This document shows positions 49,813 through 59,490 of a stretch of 64,000 nt of DNA, piece after piece; the stretch's first letter is position 1; each line of letters begins with the position of its first letter. A model generated the notes under the pieces. It did no database searches. It saw nothing but the letters and a program-made list of their open reading frames with translations, and was not told where the DNA came from. A program made the translations under genes and the position numbers. Source of the DNA: Bryobacteraceae bacterium (GTDB lineage: Bacteria; Acidobacteriota; Terriglobia; Bryobacterales; Bryobacteraceae). Location: positions 1,178,001 through 1,242,000 of the forward strand of contig JAWKHH010000001.1 of assembly GCA_041394945.1 (NCBI GenBank), given 5' to 3'.

Positions 49813-51872
49813 AACACTTTTCGGTTCTTGTTTTAGCGCCGGCGCTGATGGCGGCGGACGAGGCTCCGGTGCGCGGATTTCAGGCTTCGCACCTGGCGGC
49901 GCAGCGGGCGCTCGAGGCAAAGGCGCGCGCAATTCCGGATCCGGTGCGAGCGCGGCAGTACATGCACAAGATGGCGGCCGAGCCGCATCACGCGGGGTCG
50001 CCGGCGTCGAAGGCGGTGGCCGAATACGCGGCGGGGCTTCTGCGCGAGTGGGGCTTCGAGGTGAAGGTCGAGGAGTTCGAGGCGCTGCTTCCCTTCCCCA
50101 CGGCGCGGCGCGTGGAGATGACGGCGCCGGTGCGGTACCGGGCGAAGCTGGCCGAGCCGGCGATGAAGGAAGATCCGGATTCGCGCGACGCCAACCAGCT
50201 TCCGCTGTACAACGCGTATTCGGCGAGTGGAAAGGTTTCCGGCGAGTTGGTCTACGTGAACTATGGGATTCCGGCCGATTACGAGCGGCTGGAGAAAATG
50301 GGCGTGGACGTGAAGGGGAAAATCGTGCTGGCGCGGTACGGCGCGTCGTGGCGAGGGACAAAGGCGAAAGTGGCGCAGGAGCATGGCGCGGCGGCGTGCC
50401 TGATCTACTCCGATCCGCGTGACGATGGGTTCTTCCAGGGCGATGTTTTCCCGGGTGGCGCGTATCGTCCGATGGCGAGCGGGCAGCGCGGGAGCGTGAT
50501 GGACATGCCGGTATACGTGGGCGATCCGCTTTCGCCGGGATGGGCGTCGGAGAAAGGCGGGCGGAAGCTGAAGATGGAAGAAGCGGTGACGTTGATGAGG
50601 ATCCCGGTGCTGCCGCTTTCCGCCGACGACGCACTGCCGCTGCTGCGAGAACTGCGGGGCGCTGTGGCTCCGGTGGAGTGGCGCGGGGCGCTGCCGGTGA
50701 CGTATCACGTGGGTCCGGGTCCGGCGGCGGTAACGGTGGAAGCGGCATTCGACTTCTCGTCGCGGCCGGTGTATGACGTGATCGGGACGCTCACGGGGCG
50801 CGAATTGCCGGACGAGTGGGTGATCTACGGGAATCACCATGACGCGTGGGTGAACGGCGCGGGGGATCCGGTGAGCGGGGCGATCGCGCTGCTGGAGGCG
50901 GCGCGGGCGGTGGGAGAGCTGGCGAAATCCGGGTGGCGTCCGCGGCGGACGCTGAAGTTCGCGTTGTGGGATGCGGAGGAGTTCGGACTGATCGGGTCGA
51001 CGGAGTGGGTGGAGAAGCATCGCGCGGAGCTGCAGGCGAAGGCGGTGGCGTACCTGAACAGCGACATGAACACGGCCGGGACGCTTGGAGCGGGCGGGTC
51101 GCACACGCTGGAGACGTTTTTCCGGGAGGTAGCGCGGGATACGGCGGATCCGAAATCGGGGAAGGCGCTCACCGAGGCGGCGGGCGGCGAGGAGAAGGCG
51201 GAGGAGTTCCGGTTGGGCGCGCCGGGGGCGGGGTCGGACTATGTTGCGTTCGTGCATCATGCGGGGATCCCTGTGGTCAACGCGGGATTCCGGAAGGCGG
51301 GAGCGCAGGGGACGTATCACTCGATCTACGATTCGGTGGCGTGGTTTGAGAAGGCGATGGACGGAGACTACCTTTACTCGAAGGCGCTGGCGCAGGTGAT
51401 GACGACGGCGGTGCTGCGGCTGTCCGAGTCGGATGTTTATCCGTTGGCGTTCGGGGCCGTGGACCGCGTGGTGGGGGAGGCGGCGAAGGGGCTGGCCTCG
51501 AAGGGCGTGGCGGTGACGGCGGTGAACGAAGCGTTGGGGAAGCTGCGGGCGGCGTCGGCGAAGTACGAGTCGGCGTATGCGGCGGCGATGGCTTCGGGCG
51601 GGGGCGTTCCGGGCGATGTGAACGGGCTGCTGCGGACGGCGGAGCGGATGCTGTGCGATGACGACGGGCTGCGTGGGCGCACGTGGTACAAGCATCGGCT
51701 GTACGCACCGGGGCTGTACACGGGCTACAGTGCGTTCGTGCTGCCGGGCGTGGCCGAGGCGCAGATGGCGGGGCGGATGGATGAGGCGAACGCGGAGGCG
51801 GCGCCGGCGGCGGCGGCGATTGTGCGGCTGGCGGAGTTGGTGGACCGGGCCGCGGCGGCGTTGGCGAAGTAG
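49809..51872 (+). CDS. Secreted M28 peptidase, glutamate carboxypeptidase II-like
   Basis: A 687-residue protein with a signal peptide (MKHFSVLVLAPALMAA). It has the three-part architecture of GCPII/transferrin-receptor proteins. A PA domain (about 120-260) precedes an M28 domain with metal ligands in NHHDAW, the Asp of GAGDPVSG, DAEEFG, NSDMN and the His in TYHSIYDS. The C-terminal helical dimerisation domain follows. It releases C-terminal Glu or other residues from peptides. All ligands appear intact. It overlaps the DsbD-like gene by 4 bases. Confidence 0.92.
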   Translation: MKHFSVLVLAPALMAADEAPVRGFQASHLAAQRALEAKARAIPDPVRARQYMHKMAAEPHHAGSPASKAVAEYAAGLLREWGFEVKVEEFEALLPFPTARRVEMTAPVRYRAKLAEPAMKEDPDSRDANQLPLYNAYSASGKVSGELVYVNYGIPADYERLEKMGVDVKGKIVLARYGASWRGTKAKVAQEHGAAACLIYSDPRDDGFFQGDVFPGGAYRPMASGQRGSVMDMPVYVGDPLSPGWASEKGGRKLKMEEAVTLMRIPVLPLSADDALPLLRELRGAVAPVEWRGALPVTYHVGPGPAAVTVEAAFDFSSRPVYDVIGTLTGRELPDEWVIYGNHHDAWVNGAGDPVSGAIALLEAARAVGELAKSGWRPRRTLKFALWDAEEFGLIGSTEWVEKHRAELQAKAVAYLNSDMNTAGTLGAGGSHTLETFFREVARDTADPKSGKALTEAAGGEEKAEEFRLGAPGAGSDYVAFVHHAGIPVVNAGFRKAGAQGTYHSIYDSVAWFEKAMDGDYLYSKALAQVMTTAVLRLSESDVYPLAFGAVDRVVGEAAKGLASKGVAVTAVNEALGKLRAASAKYESAYAAAMASGGGVPGDVNGLLRTAERMLCDDDGLRGRTWYKHRLYAPGLYTGYSAFVLPGVAEAQMAGRMDEANAEAAPAAAAIVRLAELVDRAAAALAK

Positions 51873-51897
51873 CCGGGAGACGCCGCGGACCCTTCTT

Positions 51898-52356
51898 CTA
51901 GCGGCCCTTCTCGGGGTGCCTCCACTTGGCAAGGTACAACTCGCCGGCGAGCGACTCCTGTTCACGGTCAACGGCCGCTCGCCACTCGGCGAACGACTTG
52001 TCGCGCACGGTCTCGAGGACTTCGGAGCGCTGGCGGGCGCGGACGAGTTCGGCGCGCTGTTCGGCGGCCGCTCTCTCCAGGCGTTGGCGTTCAGCGAGCA
52101 TGCGGCCATCGAGACGGGCGACGCGCTGGCGGAAATAGGGGAGCGCGGCGAGCGGGCCGACTCGCGGCTCGGCGCCGGGGTGGACCGTGCGGCGGAGATC
52201 GGCGTTCGCTCCCTCGCGGAGGCGGGCGAGTTCCGCGCGGCGCTGATCGAGAGTGCCGATTTCGGCGGCGAGGCGGAGGAGCTTGGCGCGTTCCATCTCC
52301 TCCTGCAGGCGGCGGAGTTCGAGGAGCCGTTCGAGGGGGAAAGAGAACTTCTTCAT
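51898..52356 (-). CDS. fliJ: Flagellar export protein FliJ
   Basis: A 152-residue, almost wholly coiled-coil protein starting MKKFSFPLERLLELRR, as FliJ does. It is the stalk-like subunit inside the FliI ATPase ring of the flagellar type III export apparatus. It is the last gene of the operon, 6 bases after fliI. The identity rests on position and the N-terminal motif, because FliJ is poorly conserved. Confidence 0.85.
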   Translation of the reverse strand: MKKFSFPLERLLELRRLQEEMERAKLLRLAAEIGTLDQRRAELARLREGANADLRRTVHPGAEPRVGPLAALPYFRQRVARLDGRMLAERQRLERAAAEQRAELVRARQRSEVLETVRDKSFAEWRAAVDREQESLAGELYLAKWRHPEKGR

Positions 52357-52362
52357 GGCGGG

Positions 52363-53718
52363 TTATCGGGTCAATTCCGCCATGCGGGCGACGGTTTCCG
52401 CGATGGGGGTGTTTTCGGCGGGGGTCTGGCGGAGGAAGTCGAGCACCTTGGGCCGCAAGCGGATGGCCGCGTCGAGCTGCGGGTTGGCGCCGGCGGTGTA
52501 GGCGCCGAGGTTGATGAGATCCTCCGAGCGGCGGTAGGCGGCCATTGACTCACGGATGGCCTGGGCGGCCTGCTTCTGTTCGGGCGTGGCGATGCGGGAG
52601 GCGAGGCGGCTCACCGATTGGAGCACATCAATGGCGGGGTAGTGGCCAGCGGCGCCCAACTCGCGAGAAAGGATGATGTGGCCATCGAGGATGCCGCGCA
52701 CGGCGTCGGCGATCGGCTCGTTGAAATCGTCGCCTTCGACGAGCACCGTGAACAGGCCGGTGATCGAGCCGGCGGTGAAGCTGCCGGCGCGCTCGAAAAT
52801 CCTGGGGAGCATGGCGAAAACCGACGGGGTGTAGCCTTTTTGCGACGGTGGTTCGCCAGCGGCGAGGCCGATTTCGCGCTGGGCCATGGCGAGGCGGGTG
52901 ACGGAATCGATGATGAGCATGACGCCGGAGCCTTGGTCGCGGAAGTACTCGGCGATGGCGAGGGCAACGAAACAGGCGCGCAAACGGAGCGGGGCCGGCC
53001 GGTCCGAGGTGGCGACAACGACGACGCTGCGAGCGAGGCCCTCTGGACCGAGTTCGTGTTCGATGAAGTCCCGGACTTCGCGATTGCGCTCGCCGATGAG
53101 GGCGATGACGCTGACGTCGGCCTGATTGTGCTTCGCCATCGCGCCGAGGAGGGTGCTCTTCCCCACGCCGCTGCCGCCGAAGATGCCGATGCGCTGCCCC
53201 TTGCCGCAGGTGAGGAGGCTGTCGATAGCGCGGATTCCCGTGCCGAGGGGTTCGGAAATCGGCGTGCGATCCATCGGGCCGGGCGGCGGTGTGTAGAGCG
53301 GGTAACGGGCGGCGGGTTCGGGAAGCGGGCGGCCGTCGAGTGGATCGCCAAACCCATCGATGACCCGGCCCAGCAGATGGCGGCCCACCCCCGCGCCTCC
53401 GGCGTCGGCGCGCGCGACAACTGGATCGCCCGCGCGCAGGCCGTCGATCTCCTCGAGTGGCATGGAGAGTACGCGTCCTTCGCGGAAACCAATCACCTGC
53501 ATGCGAACAGTGCGGCCCGCGGCGGTGGTGACCTCGCAGAAATCGCCGACGGCGGCCGCCGGGCCGGCCGATTCGACGAGCAGTCCGGTCATTTCGGTGA
53601 CGCGGCCGGAGAGGCGGAACGTTTCCGTGCGATTAACGGCGGCGAGGTAGGCGTCCGGGTTCCAGAGCTCGTCCCCAGGAGGAGGCGGCAGGGCGCGAAG
53701 GCCGGACGGCAAGCTCAC
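52363..53718 (-). CDS. fliI: Flagellum-specific ATPase FliI
   Basis: A 451-residue F1-beta-like ATPase with Walker A IFGGSGVGKST (about 175-185), Walker B MLIIDSVTR, and family motifs such as VIALIGERNREVRDFI. It powers unloading of flagellar export substrates. It overlaps fliH by 4 bases. Confidence 0.96.
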   Translation of the reverse strand: MSLPSGLRALPPPPGDELWNPDAYLAAVNRTETFRLSGRVTEMTGLLVESAGPAAAVGDFCEVTTAAGRTVRMQVIGFREGRVLSMPLEEIDGLRAGDPVVARADAGGAGVGRHLLGRVIDGFGDPLDGRPLPEPAARYPLYTPPPGPMDRTPISEPLGTGIRAIDSLLTCGKGQRIGIFGGSGVGKSTLLGAMAKHNQADVSVIALIGERNREVRDFIEHELGPEGLARSVVVVATSDRPAPLRLRACFVALAIAEYFRDQGSGVMLIIDSVTRLAMAQREIGLAAGEPPSQKGYTPSVFAMLPRIFERAGSFTAGSITGLFTVLVEGDDFNEPIADAVRGILDGHIILSRELGAAGHYPAIDVLQSVSRLASRIATPEQKQAAQAIRESMAAYRRSEDLINLGAYTAGANPQLDAAIRLRPKVLDFLRQTPAENTPIAETVARMAELTR

Positions 53719-54446
53719 GACTGCCTCCCGACGAGGTCGGCCAGGCCGCGGTCGATTTCGCCGAGTTGTGTTTCGACCGAGGCGTCGAGTTCGCCGCGGG
53801 TGGATTCGAGGACGAGGCTTCCGCGGGGAAGCGAAGCGTCGGAGACGAGGTCGGCGCGCGAGGTGGCGAGCGCGCCGCGGAGCCCCTGTTCGATGAGCGT
53901 ATGGTCGGCGGCGGAGACGCGCAGGCGCAACAGGTCCCGCGATTCGATTTTGTCGATGGCGGCTTTGACGATGCCGAGGAGGGCTTCCGGATCGACATGG
54001 AGCTCGCGATGGACGATGCGCCGCGCGATGGCGATGGAGAGGCGGACGAGGTCCGCTTCCATCTGCTGCCGGACGCGAAGGCGGAACGCAGCCAGTTCGC
54101 CGACGCCTTGGGTGACCTGGCCAAGAATCCGCGCCGCCTCGGCGGAGAAGTCGGCCTTGGCGGCCTCGCGGCCGGACCGTTCGCCGTCGCGCAAACCCGC
54201 CTGATAGCCCTGATCGCGCGCGGCGCGCTCGCGTTCTTCGGCCCGGACCGCCAGCGCGGCAAGCTCGGCCTCGTAGCGGGCGGCGAGCTCAGCCGGGTCT
54301 GGGCCGGCCGGCGGCTCGGGCTCGTCTCCCGGCTCGGGCGCCACGGAATCTTCCGGCATCGCTTCCTCTTCCTGGGAGAAGAGCCGGCGCCAGGGAACCG
54401 GGGTTATCGACGCCGCAGCGTCGTTGGGTAGAATCCGCGCGCGCAT
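53715..54446 (-). CDS. fliH: Flagellar assembly protein FliH
   Basis: A 243-residue regulator of FliI. The N-terminus is acidic and Pro-rich (MPEDSVAPEPGDEPEPP). A helical middle part has the glycine-spaced repeat region (YQAGLRDGERSGREAA), and the C-terminal domain is related to the V/F-ATPase peripheral stalk. Identity comes from its place between fliG and fliI and from this layout. Confidence 0.88.
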   Translation of the reverse strand: MRARILPNDAAASITPVPWRRLFSQEEEAMPEDSVAPEPGDEPEPPAGPDPAELAARYEAELAALAVRAEERERAARDQGYQAGLRDGERSGREAAKADFSAEAARILGQVTQGVGELAAFRLRVRQQMEADLVRLSIAIARRIVHRELHVDPEALLGIVKAAIDKIESRDLLRLRVSAADHTLIEQGLRGALATSRADLVSDASLPRGSLVLESTRGELDASVETQLGEIDRGLADLVGRQS

Positions 54447-54467
54447 CAGGGTTGCCGCCGCCTCCGG

Positions 54468-55499
54468 TTAGACGACATATTGTTCGCCCACCGCGCCCTT
54501 GAGGCTGACCGTGCCCTCGGCTTCGAGCTGACGCACGACGGCGATGATCTGCTGCTGCGCCGCCTCGACCTCCTTGATCTTGATCGGGCCAAGAGCATCC
54601 ATGTCTTCGCGGAGCATTTCCGCGCCGCGCTGCGACATGCAATCGAGGAACTTCTCGCGGAGCTGCTCGCTGGTTCCCTTGAGCGCGACGGTGAGGAGCT
54701 TGCGGTCAACGCGGGTGAGCACTTCCTTGATGCCGCCCTGGTCCATGAGGAGCAGGTCTTCGAACACGAACATCAAGTGCCGGATCTGCTCCGCCACGCC
54801 GGCATCTTCCTCCTCGAGGCTGTCGAGCACTTCCTTGCTCGAACCGGAGTCGAGATGGTTGAACATCTCGGCCACCGCCCGAACGCCGCCGTAGGCTTCT
54901 CGGCTGAACTCGCCGAGGGATTTGATCTTCTGACCGATGATGCTGGCGATGCGCGAGATGACTTCCGGGGAAATGCGCTCGAGGTTGGCCATGCGGAGCG
55001 AAACCTCGCCGCGGAGTTCGGCGGGAAGCGACTGGAGAAGAGCGGCCGCCTGCCCGGCGTTGAGATGCGAGAGCACGAGCGCGATGGTCTGCGGGTGCTC
55101 CTTGTGGATGAACTTGGCGAGCTGCTGCGGGTCGGCCTTCTGGAGCGCGTCGAAACTGGCCGATTCGTTGCCGATCGCCTTCATCAGGCGATCGAGCAGC
55201 CGCCGCGCGGTGTCCGGACCGTAGGCCGAGAGCAGGACTTTCTTGGCGTACTCGACGCCGCCCTGGACCACGTAGTTGTGGGCCACCAGCATCTGGTAGC
55301 CCTCCTCGAGCACAGCCTCGGACACTTCGTTCGGAACGGCCGTGATGCGGGCGATCTCGCGTGAGAGCAGCGCCGCCTCCTCCTCGTTGAGCTGGCCCAT
55401 GATTCCAGCGGCGGAATCCGGACCAAGCGAGACGACGAGAATGGCAGCCTTGCGGATGCCGGGCATCATTGCGGTTGGCTTTTCGGCGTTTGCGATCAC
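54468..55499 (-). CDS. fliG: Flagellar motor switch protein FliG
   Basis: A 343-residue protein. It has the N-terminal FliF-binding domain (AAILVVSLGPDSAAGIMGQL), the EHPQT-type middle motif (KEHPQTIALVLSHL, about 130) and the C-terminal torque domain with charged residues (SQRGAEMLREDMDALGPIK). It converts proton flow at the stator into rotation. The start overlaps the fliF stop by 4 bases. Confidence 0.96.
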   Translation of the reverse strand: MIANAEKPTAMMPGIRKAAILVVSLGPDSAAGIMGQLNEEEAALLSREIARITAVPNEVSEAVLEEGYQMLVAHNYVVQGGVEYAKKVLLSAYGPDTARRLLDRLMKAIGNESASFDALQKADPQQLAKFIHKEHPQTIALVLSHLNAGQAAALLQSLPAELRGEVSLRMANLERISPEVISRIASIIGQKIKSLGEFSREAYGGVRAVAEMFNHLDSGSSKEVLDSLEEEDAGVAEQIRHLMFVFEDLLLMDQGGIKEVLTRVDRKLLTVALKGTSEQLREKFLDCMSQRGAEMLREDMDALGPIKIKEVEAAQQQIIAVVRQLEAEGTVSLKGAVGEQYVV

Positions 55500-57286
55500 T
55501 CGCTATCCCCCATCCAAGTCCGGATGATCTTGGCCATCGCCTCGGGCGTCTTCTTGGCTTGGTCGGCCATGTGTTTCGAAAGCACCTCCGCCTTGCGATT
55601 GGCCGTCGAGGGGAGTTTCTTGTTGAGAGCAAGAGCCTGGAGAATCTCGCGCTCCTGCTCCTGCTCCTTCCTGACCTTGGCCGCCATCTCCTCGTTGAAC
55701 TGCTTGTCGAGCTGTTTGGAAAGGTTGTCGGATTCGGGCAGAGCGGGCGACTCGACGGTCTCTCCCTCGACCGCCGGATCCACTTCCGCGGCCGCGGGTT
55801 GCCCGGGGAGCCGCCGCGCCCGCCGCTTGCGGACGAAGAAGAAGCCGCCCGCGCCGAGGAGGACCGCCAGCAGCATCCCTCCCAGCACGCCGAGCACGAT
55901 GGGATCCCGCTTCTTTACGCCTTCCGAAATCCAGGAAACGATCCCCGGACCGGACCCGGGGGCTCCGGGCTGGGCTCCCGGCCGGCCGGGCTGCGACCCG
56001 GGTTCGCCCGGCGGCTGCGGCGGCTCCCAGGCGAGCGTTGTTTCGAAGGGAATGCTCTCCACCACCACGAGGTCGCCGCGGTCGGCTTGAAAGCCGACCA
56101 CCCCGGCGACGATGTCGCGCGTTGCCTTGAGGCGCTCCGGCGGCGGCGGCTCGACGATCCGCTTCCGGTCCTTGCCCGATCCCTCCCAGCGGATGACATT
56201 GTCGAGCAGGACGGAAACCGAAACGCGCCGGATGTTGCCCTGTGGCAGTGTCGTGCGGCGAATGAGCCGGCTCGACTGGTAGGCGATATTCTCAGTGCGG
56301 CGGGCGAAGTTCTGGCCGTTGAGGCCGGGGCGGGACGTAGGCCGCGGGAGGTTCGACGGCACGCCGGGAACGCCGGATGGAGTCACGGCGCCGCCGGTGT
56401 CTTCACTGCGCTGCGAGGTGGTCATCACCGAGCGGGCGGGGTCGAAGCTCTCCTCGCTCTGCTCGCCGCTCGAGAGATCGCAATCGACCGAAACAGCCGC
56501 GCGGTACCGGTTCGGCCCCATCAACGGCTCGAGGGTCGCGTTCACCTTGGCCAGGAGATCCTGTTCCACCTCGCGCCGGTAGGCGAACAGCGCCTGGTTG
56601 ATTTTCTTCTCCTGTTCCTCCTCGGGCGGCTTGCCGGTGAGAAGGTTTCCGTTGACATCGAGGACCTGGACCTCTTCCGGCGTCAATCCCTCGACGGCGC
56701 TCGCCACCAGGTGAGCGATGGCCTCGACGTTCTGGCGCGCCAGCTTGCGCGGCTCCTCGCCCGGGTCGCGGCGCAGTTCGAGCAGGATACTCGCCTTGGC
56801 CGGCCGCCGCTGGTCGACGAAAACGCTCTCCTTGGCGGGAGTTATGTGTACACGGGCCTGCTTGACCTCGGCGATCGCCATCACCGTCCGCTCCAACTCC
56901 CCTTCCAGGGCGCGGTGGTAGTTGACCTGTTCGTTAAATTCCGTAATGCCAAAATTGTTGCGGTCGAACAGTTCGAAACCGATGCGTCCCGTTTTGGGAA
57001 TTCCGGCCGCGGCCATCTGCAGCCGCAGTTCGGCGACGCCTTGCGAACGTACGCGAACGGCGCCGCCGTCGGCGGCGAGCCGGTACTCTGCCCCGCTTTC
57101 CTTGAGCCGGGCAAGGACCGCCGAGGCATCCTCGGCGGAAAGCCCCGAGAAGAGGACGACGAAGTCCTTCTCACGCTGCCGGTAGACGAAGAATCCGATC
57201 GCCGCCAACACGGCTACCGCCGCGGCGACGATCGCAATCTGCTGGCGCCGCGTGAGCTGAGCGATAAGCTTTCGGATCTGGTCCAT
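55496..57286 (-). CDS. fliF: Flagellar MS-ring protein FliF
   Basis: A 596-residue protein with an N-terminal membrane helix (about 16-36), the YscJ-like ring domain (FVVLFSGLSAEDASAVL to VHITPAKESVF) and the periplasmic collar (RNTENIAYQSSR-like region). The second membrane helix (about 465-485) precedes a FliG-binding tail ending RTWMGDSE. It builds the MS ring. Confidence 0.97.
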   Translation of the reverse strand: MDQIRKLIAQLTRRQQIAIVAAAVAVLAAIGFFVYRQREKDFVVLFSGLSAEDASAVLARLKESGAEYRLAADGGAVRVRSQGVAELRLQMAAAGIPKTGRIGFELFDRNNFGITEFNEQVNYHRALEGELERTVMAIAEVKQARVHITPAKESVFVDQRRPAKASILLELRRDPGEEPRKLARQNVEAIAHLVASAVEGLTPEEVQVLDVNGNLLTGKPPEEEQEKKINQALFAYRREVEQDLLAKVNATLEPLMGPNRYRAAVSVDCDLSSGEQSEESFDPARSVMTTSQRSEDTGGAVTPSGVPGVPSNLPRPTSRPGLNGQNFARRTENIAYQSSRLIRRTTLPQGNIRRVSVSVLLDNVIRWEGSGKDRKRIVEPPPPERLKATRDIVAGVVGFQADRGDLVVVESIPFETTLAWEPPQPPGEPGSQPGRPGAQPGAPGSGPGIVSWISEGVKKRDPIVLGVLGGMLLAVLLGAGGFFFVRKRRARRLPGQPAAAEVDPAVEGETVESPALPESDNLSKQLDKQFNEEMAAKVRKEQEQEREILQALALNKKLPSTANRKAEVLSKHMADQAKKTPEAMAKIIRTWMGDSE

Positions 57287-57307
57287 TTAGTGGGGCGCCA
57301 CCGGAGG

Positions 57308-57667
57308 CTACAACTGCATGCGCATGATTTCCTGGTAGGCTTGAACAACCTTGTTCTTGGCTTGGAGGAAGAGCTCCATGGCTACCTCCGATTCCTGCAC
57401 GGCGAGGGCCACTTGGTGGACTTCCTGATCCTCCCCCCGAAGGTAACGGCCTACCACCCTGTCGGCCTCGGAGCGATAGGACTCGACTCTTTCGACGGCT
57501 TCGGCAAAGATGGAGGCGAAGGGTGAATCGGCCCCCGGAGGCTGGCCGGCATTGACGCCCGGGGTGGCGCCCGCCCCGGCAAGCGGATCGATCGAAGCAG
57601 GGCGTTCGAGCATGGCGACCGGCTGCACGGGCTGCGCGGCGGCGGTTGCGAGAGCGGCGGGGATCAT
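57308..57667 (-). CDS. fliE: Flagellar hook-basal body complex protein FliE
   Basis: 119 residues. The long Ala/Pro-rich N-terminus is variable. The C-terminal part (ALAVQESEVAMELFLQAKNK, then VVQAYQEIMRMQL) is the conserved FliE motif. It links the MS ring with the rod. It lies between flgC and fliF. Confidence 0.93.
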   Translation of the reverse strand: MIPAALATAAAQPVQPVAMLERPASIDPLAGAGATPGVNAGQPPGADSPFASIFAEAVERVESYRSEADRVVGRYLRGEDQEVHQVALAVQESEVAMELFLQAKNKVVQAYQEIMRMQL

Positions 57668-57692
57668 ACCGGTTTCTCCATGGAGTCAGGCC

Positions 57693-58154
57693 TCATCCGC
57701 GGAGCAGGTCGATCGAACGATGGAGCATGTCCTTCACCGCTTGCATCGCGCTGACGTTGGACTGATAGCCCCGGGAGGCGCTCATGAGATCGACCATGTC
57801 CTCGGCGGGGTTGACGCGCGGATAGGCGACGTTGCCGTCGGCGTCGGCGTCGGGATGGCCCGGCTGGTAGCGTCTCTCCGGGTCGCGGGAGTCGGTGACG
57901 ACTTCGGCCACCTCGACGCCGGTGAGCGAGGCGTCGGCATTCCACGGCGAAACGGCGTCGGCCTGAGCGAGGATCGAAGAGAATTCGGCCGACTGGCCGG
58001 CCGACTGAAAGACGACGTCCTTGCGCCGATAGGGTCCGCCCTCGGGAGTGCGCGTGGTTTCGGCATTGGCGAGGTTCTCGACGAGCACCTCGGTGCGGGC
58101 CCGCTGCGCCGACATACCGCTGGCGCTGACCGAAAGCGCGGAGAAGAGGCTCAT
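57693..58154 (-). CDS. flgC: Flagellar basal-body rod protein FlgC
   Basis: 153 residues. Its N-terminus MSLFSALSVSASGMSAQRAR and following NLANAETTRT are typical rod-protein motifs. The C-terminal segment is NPAEDMVDLMSASRGYQSNV. It overlaps flgB by 4 bases. Confidence 0.95.
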   Translation of the reverse strand: MSLFSALSVSASGMSAQRARTEVLVENLANAETTRTPEGGPYRRKDVVFQSAGQSAEFSSILAQADAVSPWNADASLTGVEVAEVVTDSRDPERRYQPGHPDADADGNVAYPRVNPAEDMVDLMSASRGYQSNVSAMQAVKDMLHRSIDLLRG

Positions 58155-58495
58155 CCGTTCCTGCCTTCCTGGATGGCGGCCCGGATCTGGCGCAACTGCG
58201 ACCGCCAGAGCTGAGTTCCGAAGTTGAAGCGGATTCCGGTTTCCGCCAGCAGCCGCGATTCGCGGTCCAGGCTGACGTTGTTACCGTCGTTGTGCGCCTT
58301 GAGGTTGTCGGGCTCAAAGACGTTCACCGCGCCGGGCGAGGCTTCGTCCAGCGCGCTCTGGTACTCAAACTGAAAATCGATGTCGCGCGTCTTGTAGCCG
58401 GGCGTGGCCGCGTTGGCGATGTTCGAAGCAACCAGCTTCTGGCGGACTGAGAGCAGGTCCAGGTAGGTGCCGATTTGCGATGCGATCGGTGTCAT
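58151..58495 (-). CDS. flgB: Flagellar basal-body rod protein FlgB
   Basis: 114 residues with the FlgB/rod N-terminus (YLDLLSVRQKLVASNIANAATPGYK-like pattern) and the C-terminal VSLDRESRLLAETGIRF. It is the first gene of the eight-gene flagellar operon. No Shine-Dalgarno precedes the ATG, and the leader is very pyrimidine-rich. Confidence 0.93.
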   Translation of the reverse strand: MTPIASQIGTYLDLLSVRQKLVASNIANAATPGYKTRDIDFQFEYQSALDEASPGAVNVFEPDNLKAHNDGNNVSLDRESRLLAETGIRFNFGTQLWRSQLRQIRAAIQEGRNG

Positions 58496-58638
58496 GCCGG
58501 TGGGAGTAGGGCAGAAGAAGGACCGGTGTGGGAGGGGCGGCAGGCGACTGAAAAGGAAGGGAGAGGGGGAAGAGGCGGGTGACGGAAAAATGGAGAATGA
58601 TAGAAAAATGGCGGCGGGAAATTGCCGCGCGGGTGGAG

Positions 58639-59490
58639 CTACTTCTTCCGCGCGGCGGCCGACTTAAGATCCTTTTCGACCTTCGCCTTGAGTTCTTTCA
58701 GCGAATCGCCGCTGGCTCCGGCAAGCGCCTTGGAAGCCAGATTCAGCAGGTGTTCCTGGCGCGGTGTCTCACCGCGCCCACGCGGACCGAAGATCTTCGA
58801 GACTTCGTACAGCGATTCGCCGAGGGCGGCGAGAAACGGACCGCGGCCGGCTTCGAGCGGAAGCTTCGCCATCGCCGCTTGCGCCTTGGCCGTATCGCCG
58901 GCCGCGCCGACCGCCGCGGTGACCTCACGCAGCACGCCGCGCTGGAGCATGGCGGCGAGCAGCCGGTCGATTTCCATATCGGGAATCAGTTGGCCTTGCC
59001 CGACGCGGGTGAAGACGGCCGGAGGGACTAACACGCCGCGGGTGGGGAACGGGAAATCGAACGTGACGGGACCGGACGGGGAGGCCTGTTCGAACTGCGC
59101 GTAGGCGTCGCCCAGTTGCAGGGCGAAGTTGGCCGCCTGCGCGCGGTACTGGTCGGCGCGGCGGCGGTGGGAGGCGGTGCTGCCGGACTTGATCGACTCG
59201 GCGCCGAGTTGGAACTGGTCCGACATGTCCTCGTACCCGCGGGCGAGCCCGGCCAGGATCAGCAGGCGGAGCGGGGCCGCCTTGGCGACGATGGGGTCGC
59301 CGCCGCGGAGGATCTTTTCGAGGTGCTCGAGGCATTTCTCGTACTGGCCGGCCTGCCAGGTCTCCATGGCCGACAGCCAATAGTATGCCGGTGTGCCAGT
59401 GCGGGGAGGAGGCGGCCCGGCCGGGGTACATGCGCCGATTCCGATCGCGAGAATCGCGACACCCGCGGACCAGAGGGCGGTTCGTGTCAT
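58639..59490 (-). CDS. Lipoprotein, tetratricopeptide-like, unknown function
   Basis: A 283-residue protein with a lipoprotein signal (AGVAILAIGIGAC, Cys at 21). A helical, TPR-like domain follows (ETWQAGQYEKCLEHLEKILRGG), ending in a Lys/Ala-rich tail. I do not recognise the family. No ribosome site is seen; the start overlaps the stop of a 72-codon upstream frame (ATGA), which could mean coupling. It is transcribed toward flgB but ends 143 bases before it, so it may be unrelated to flagella. Confidence 0.7.
   Translation of the reverse strand: MTRTALWSAGVAILAIGIGACTPAGPPPPRTGTPAYYWLSAMETWQAGQYEKCLEHLEKILRGGDPIVAKAAPLRLLILAGLARGYEDMSDQFQLGAESIKSGSTASHRRRADQYRAQAANFALQLGDAYAQFEQASPSGPVTFDFPFPTRGVLVPPAVFTRVGQGQLIPDMEIDRLLAAMLQRGVLREVTAAVGAAGDTAKAQAAMAKLPLEAGRGPFLAALGESLYEVSKIFGPRGRGETPRQEHLLNLASKALAGASGDSLKELKAKVEKDLKSAAARKK

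Noticed and set aside
48853..52109. Two long minus-strand frames (631 and 758 codons)
   Set aside because: They lie opposite the DsbD-like and M28 peptidase genes and have Arg/Pro/His-rich composition.
55469..57526. 685-codon plus-strand frame
   Set aside because: Antisense to fliF and fliE.
51898..58495. Non-flagellar type III secretion system
   Set aside because: The rod genes flgB/flgC and fliE together with fliG identify a flagellar basal body.
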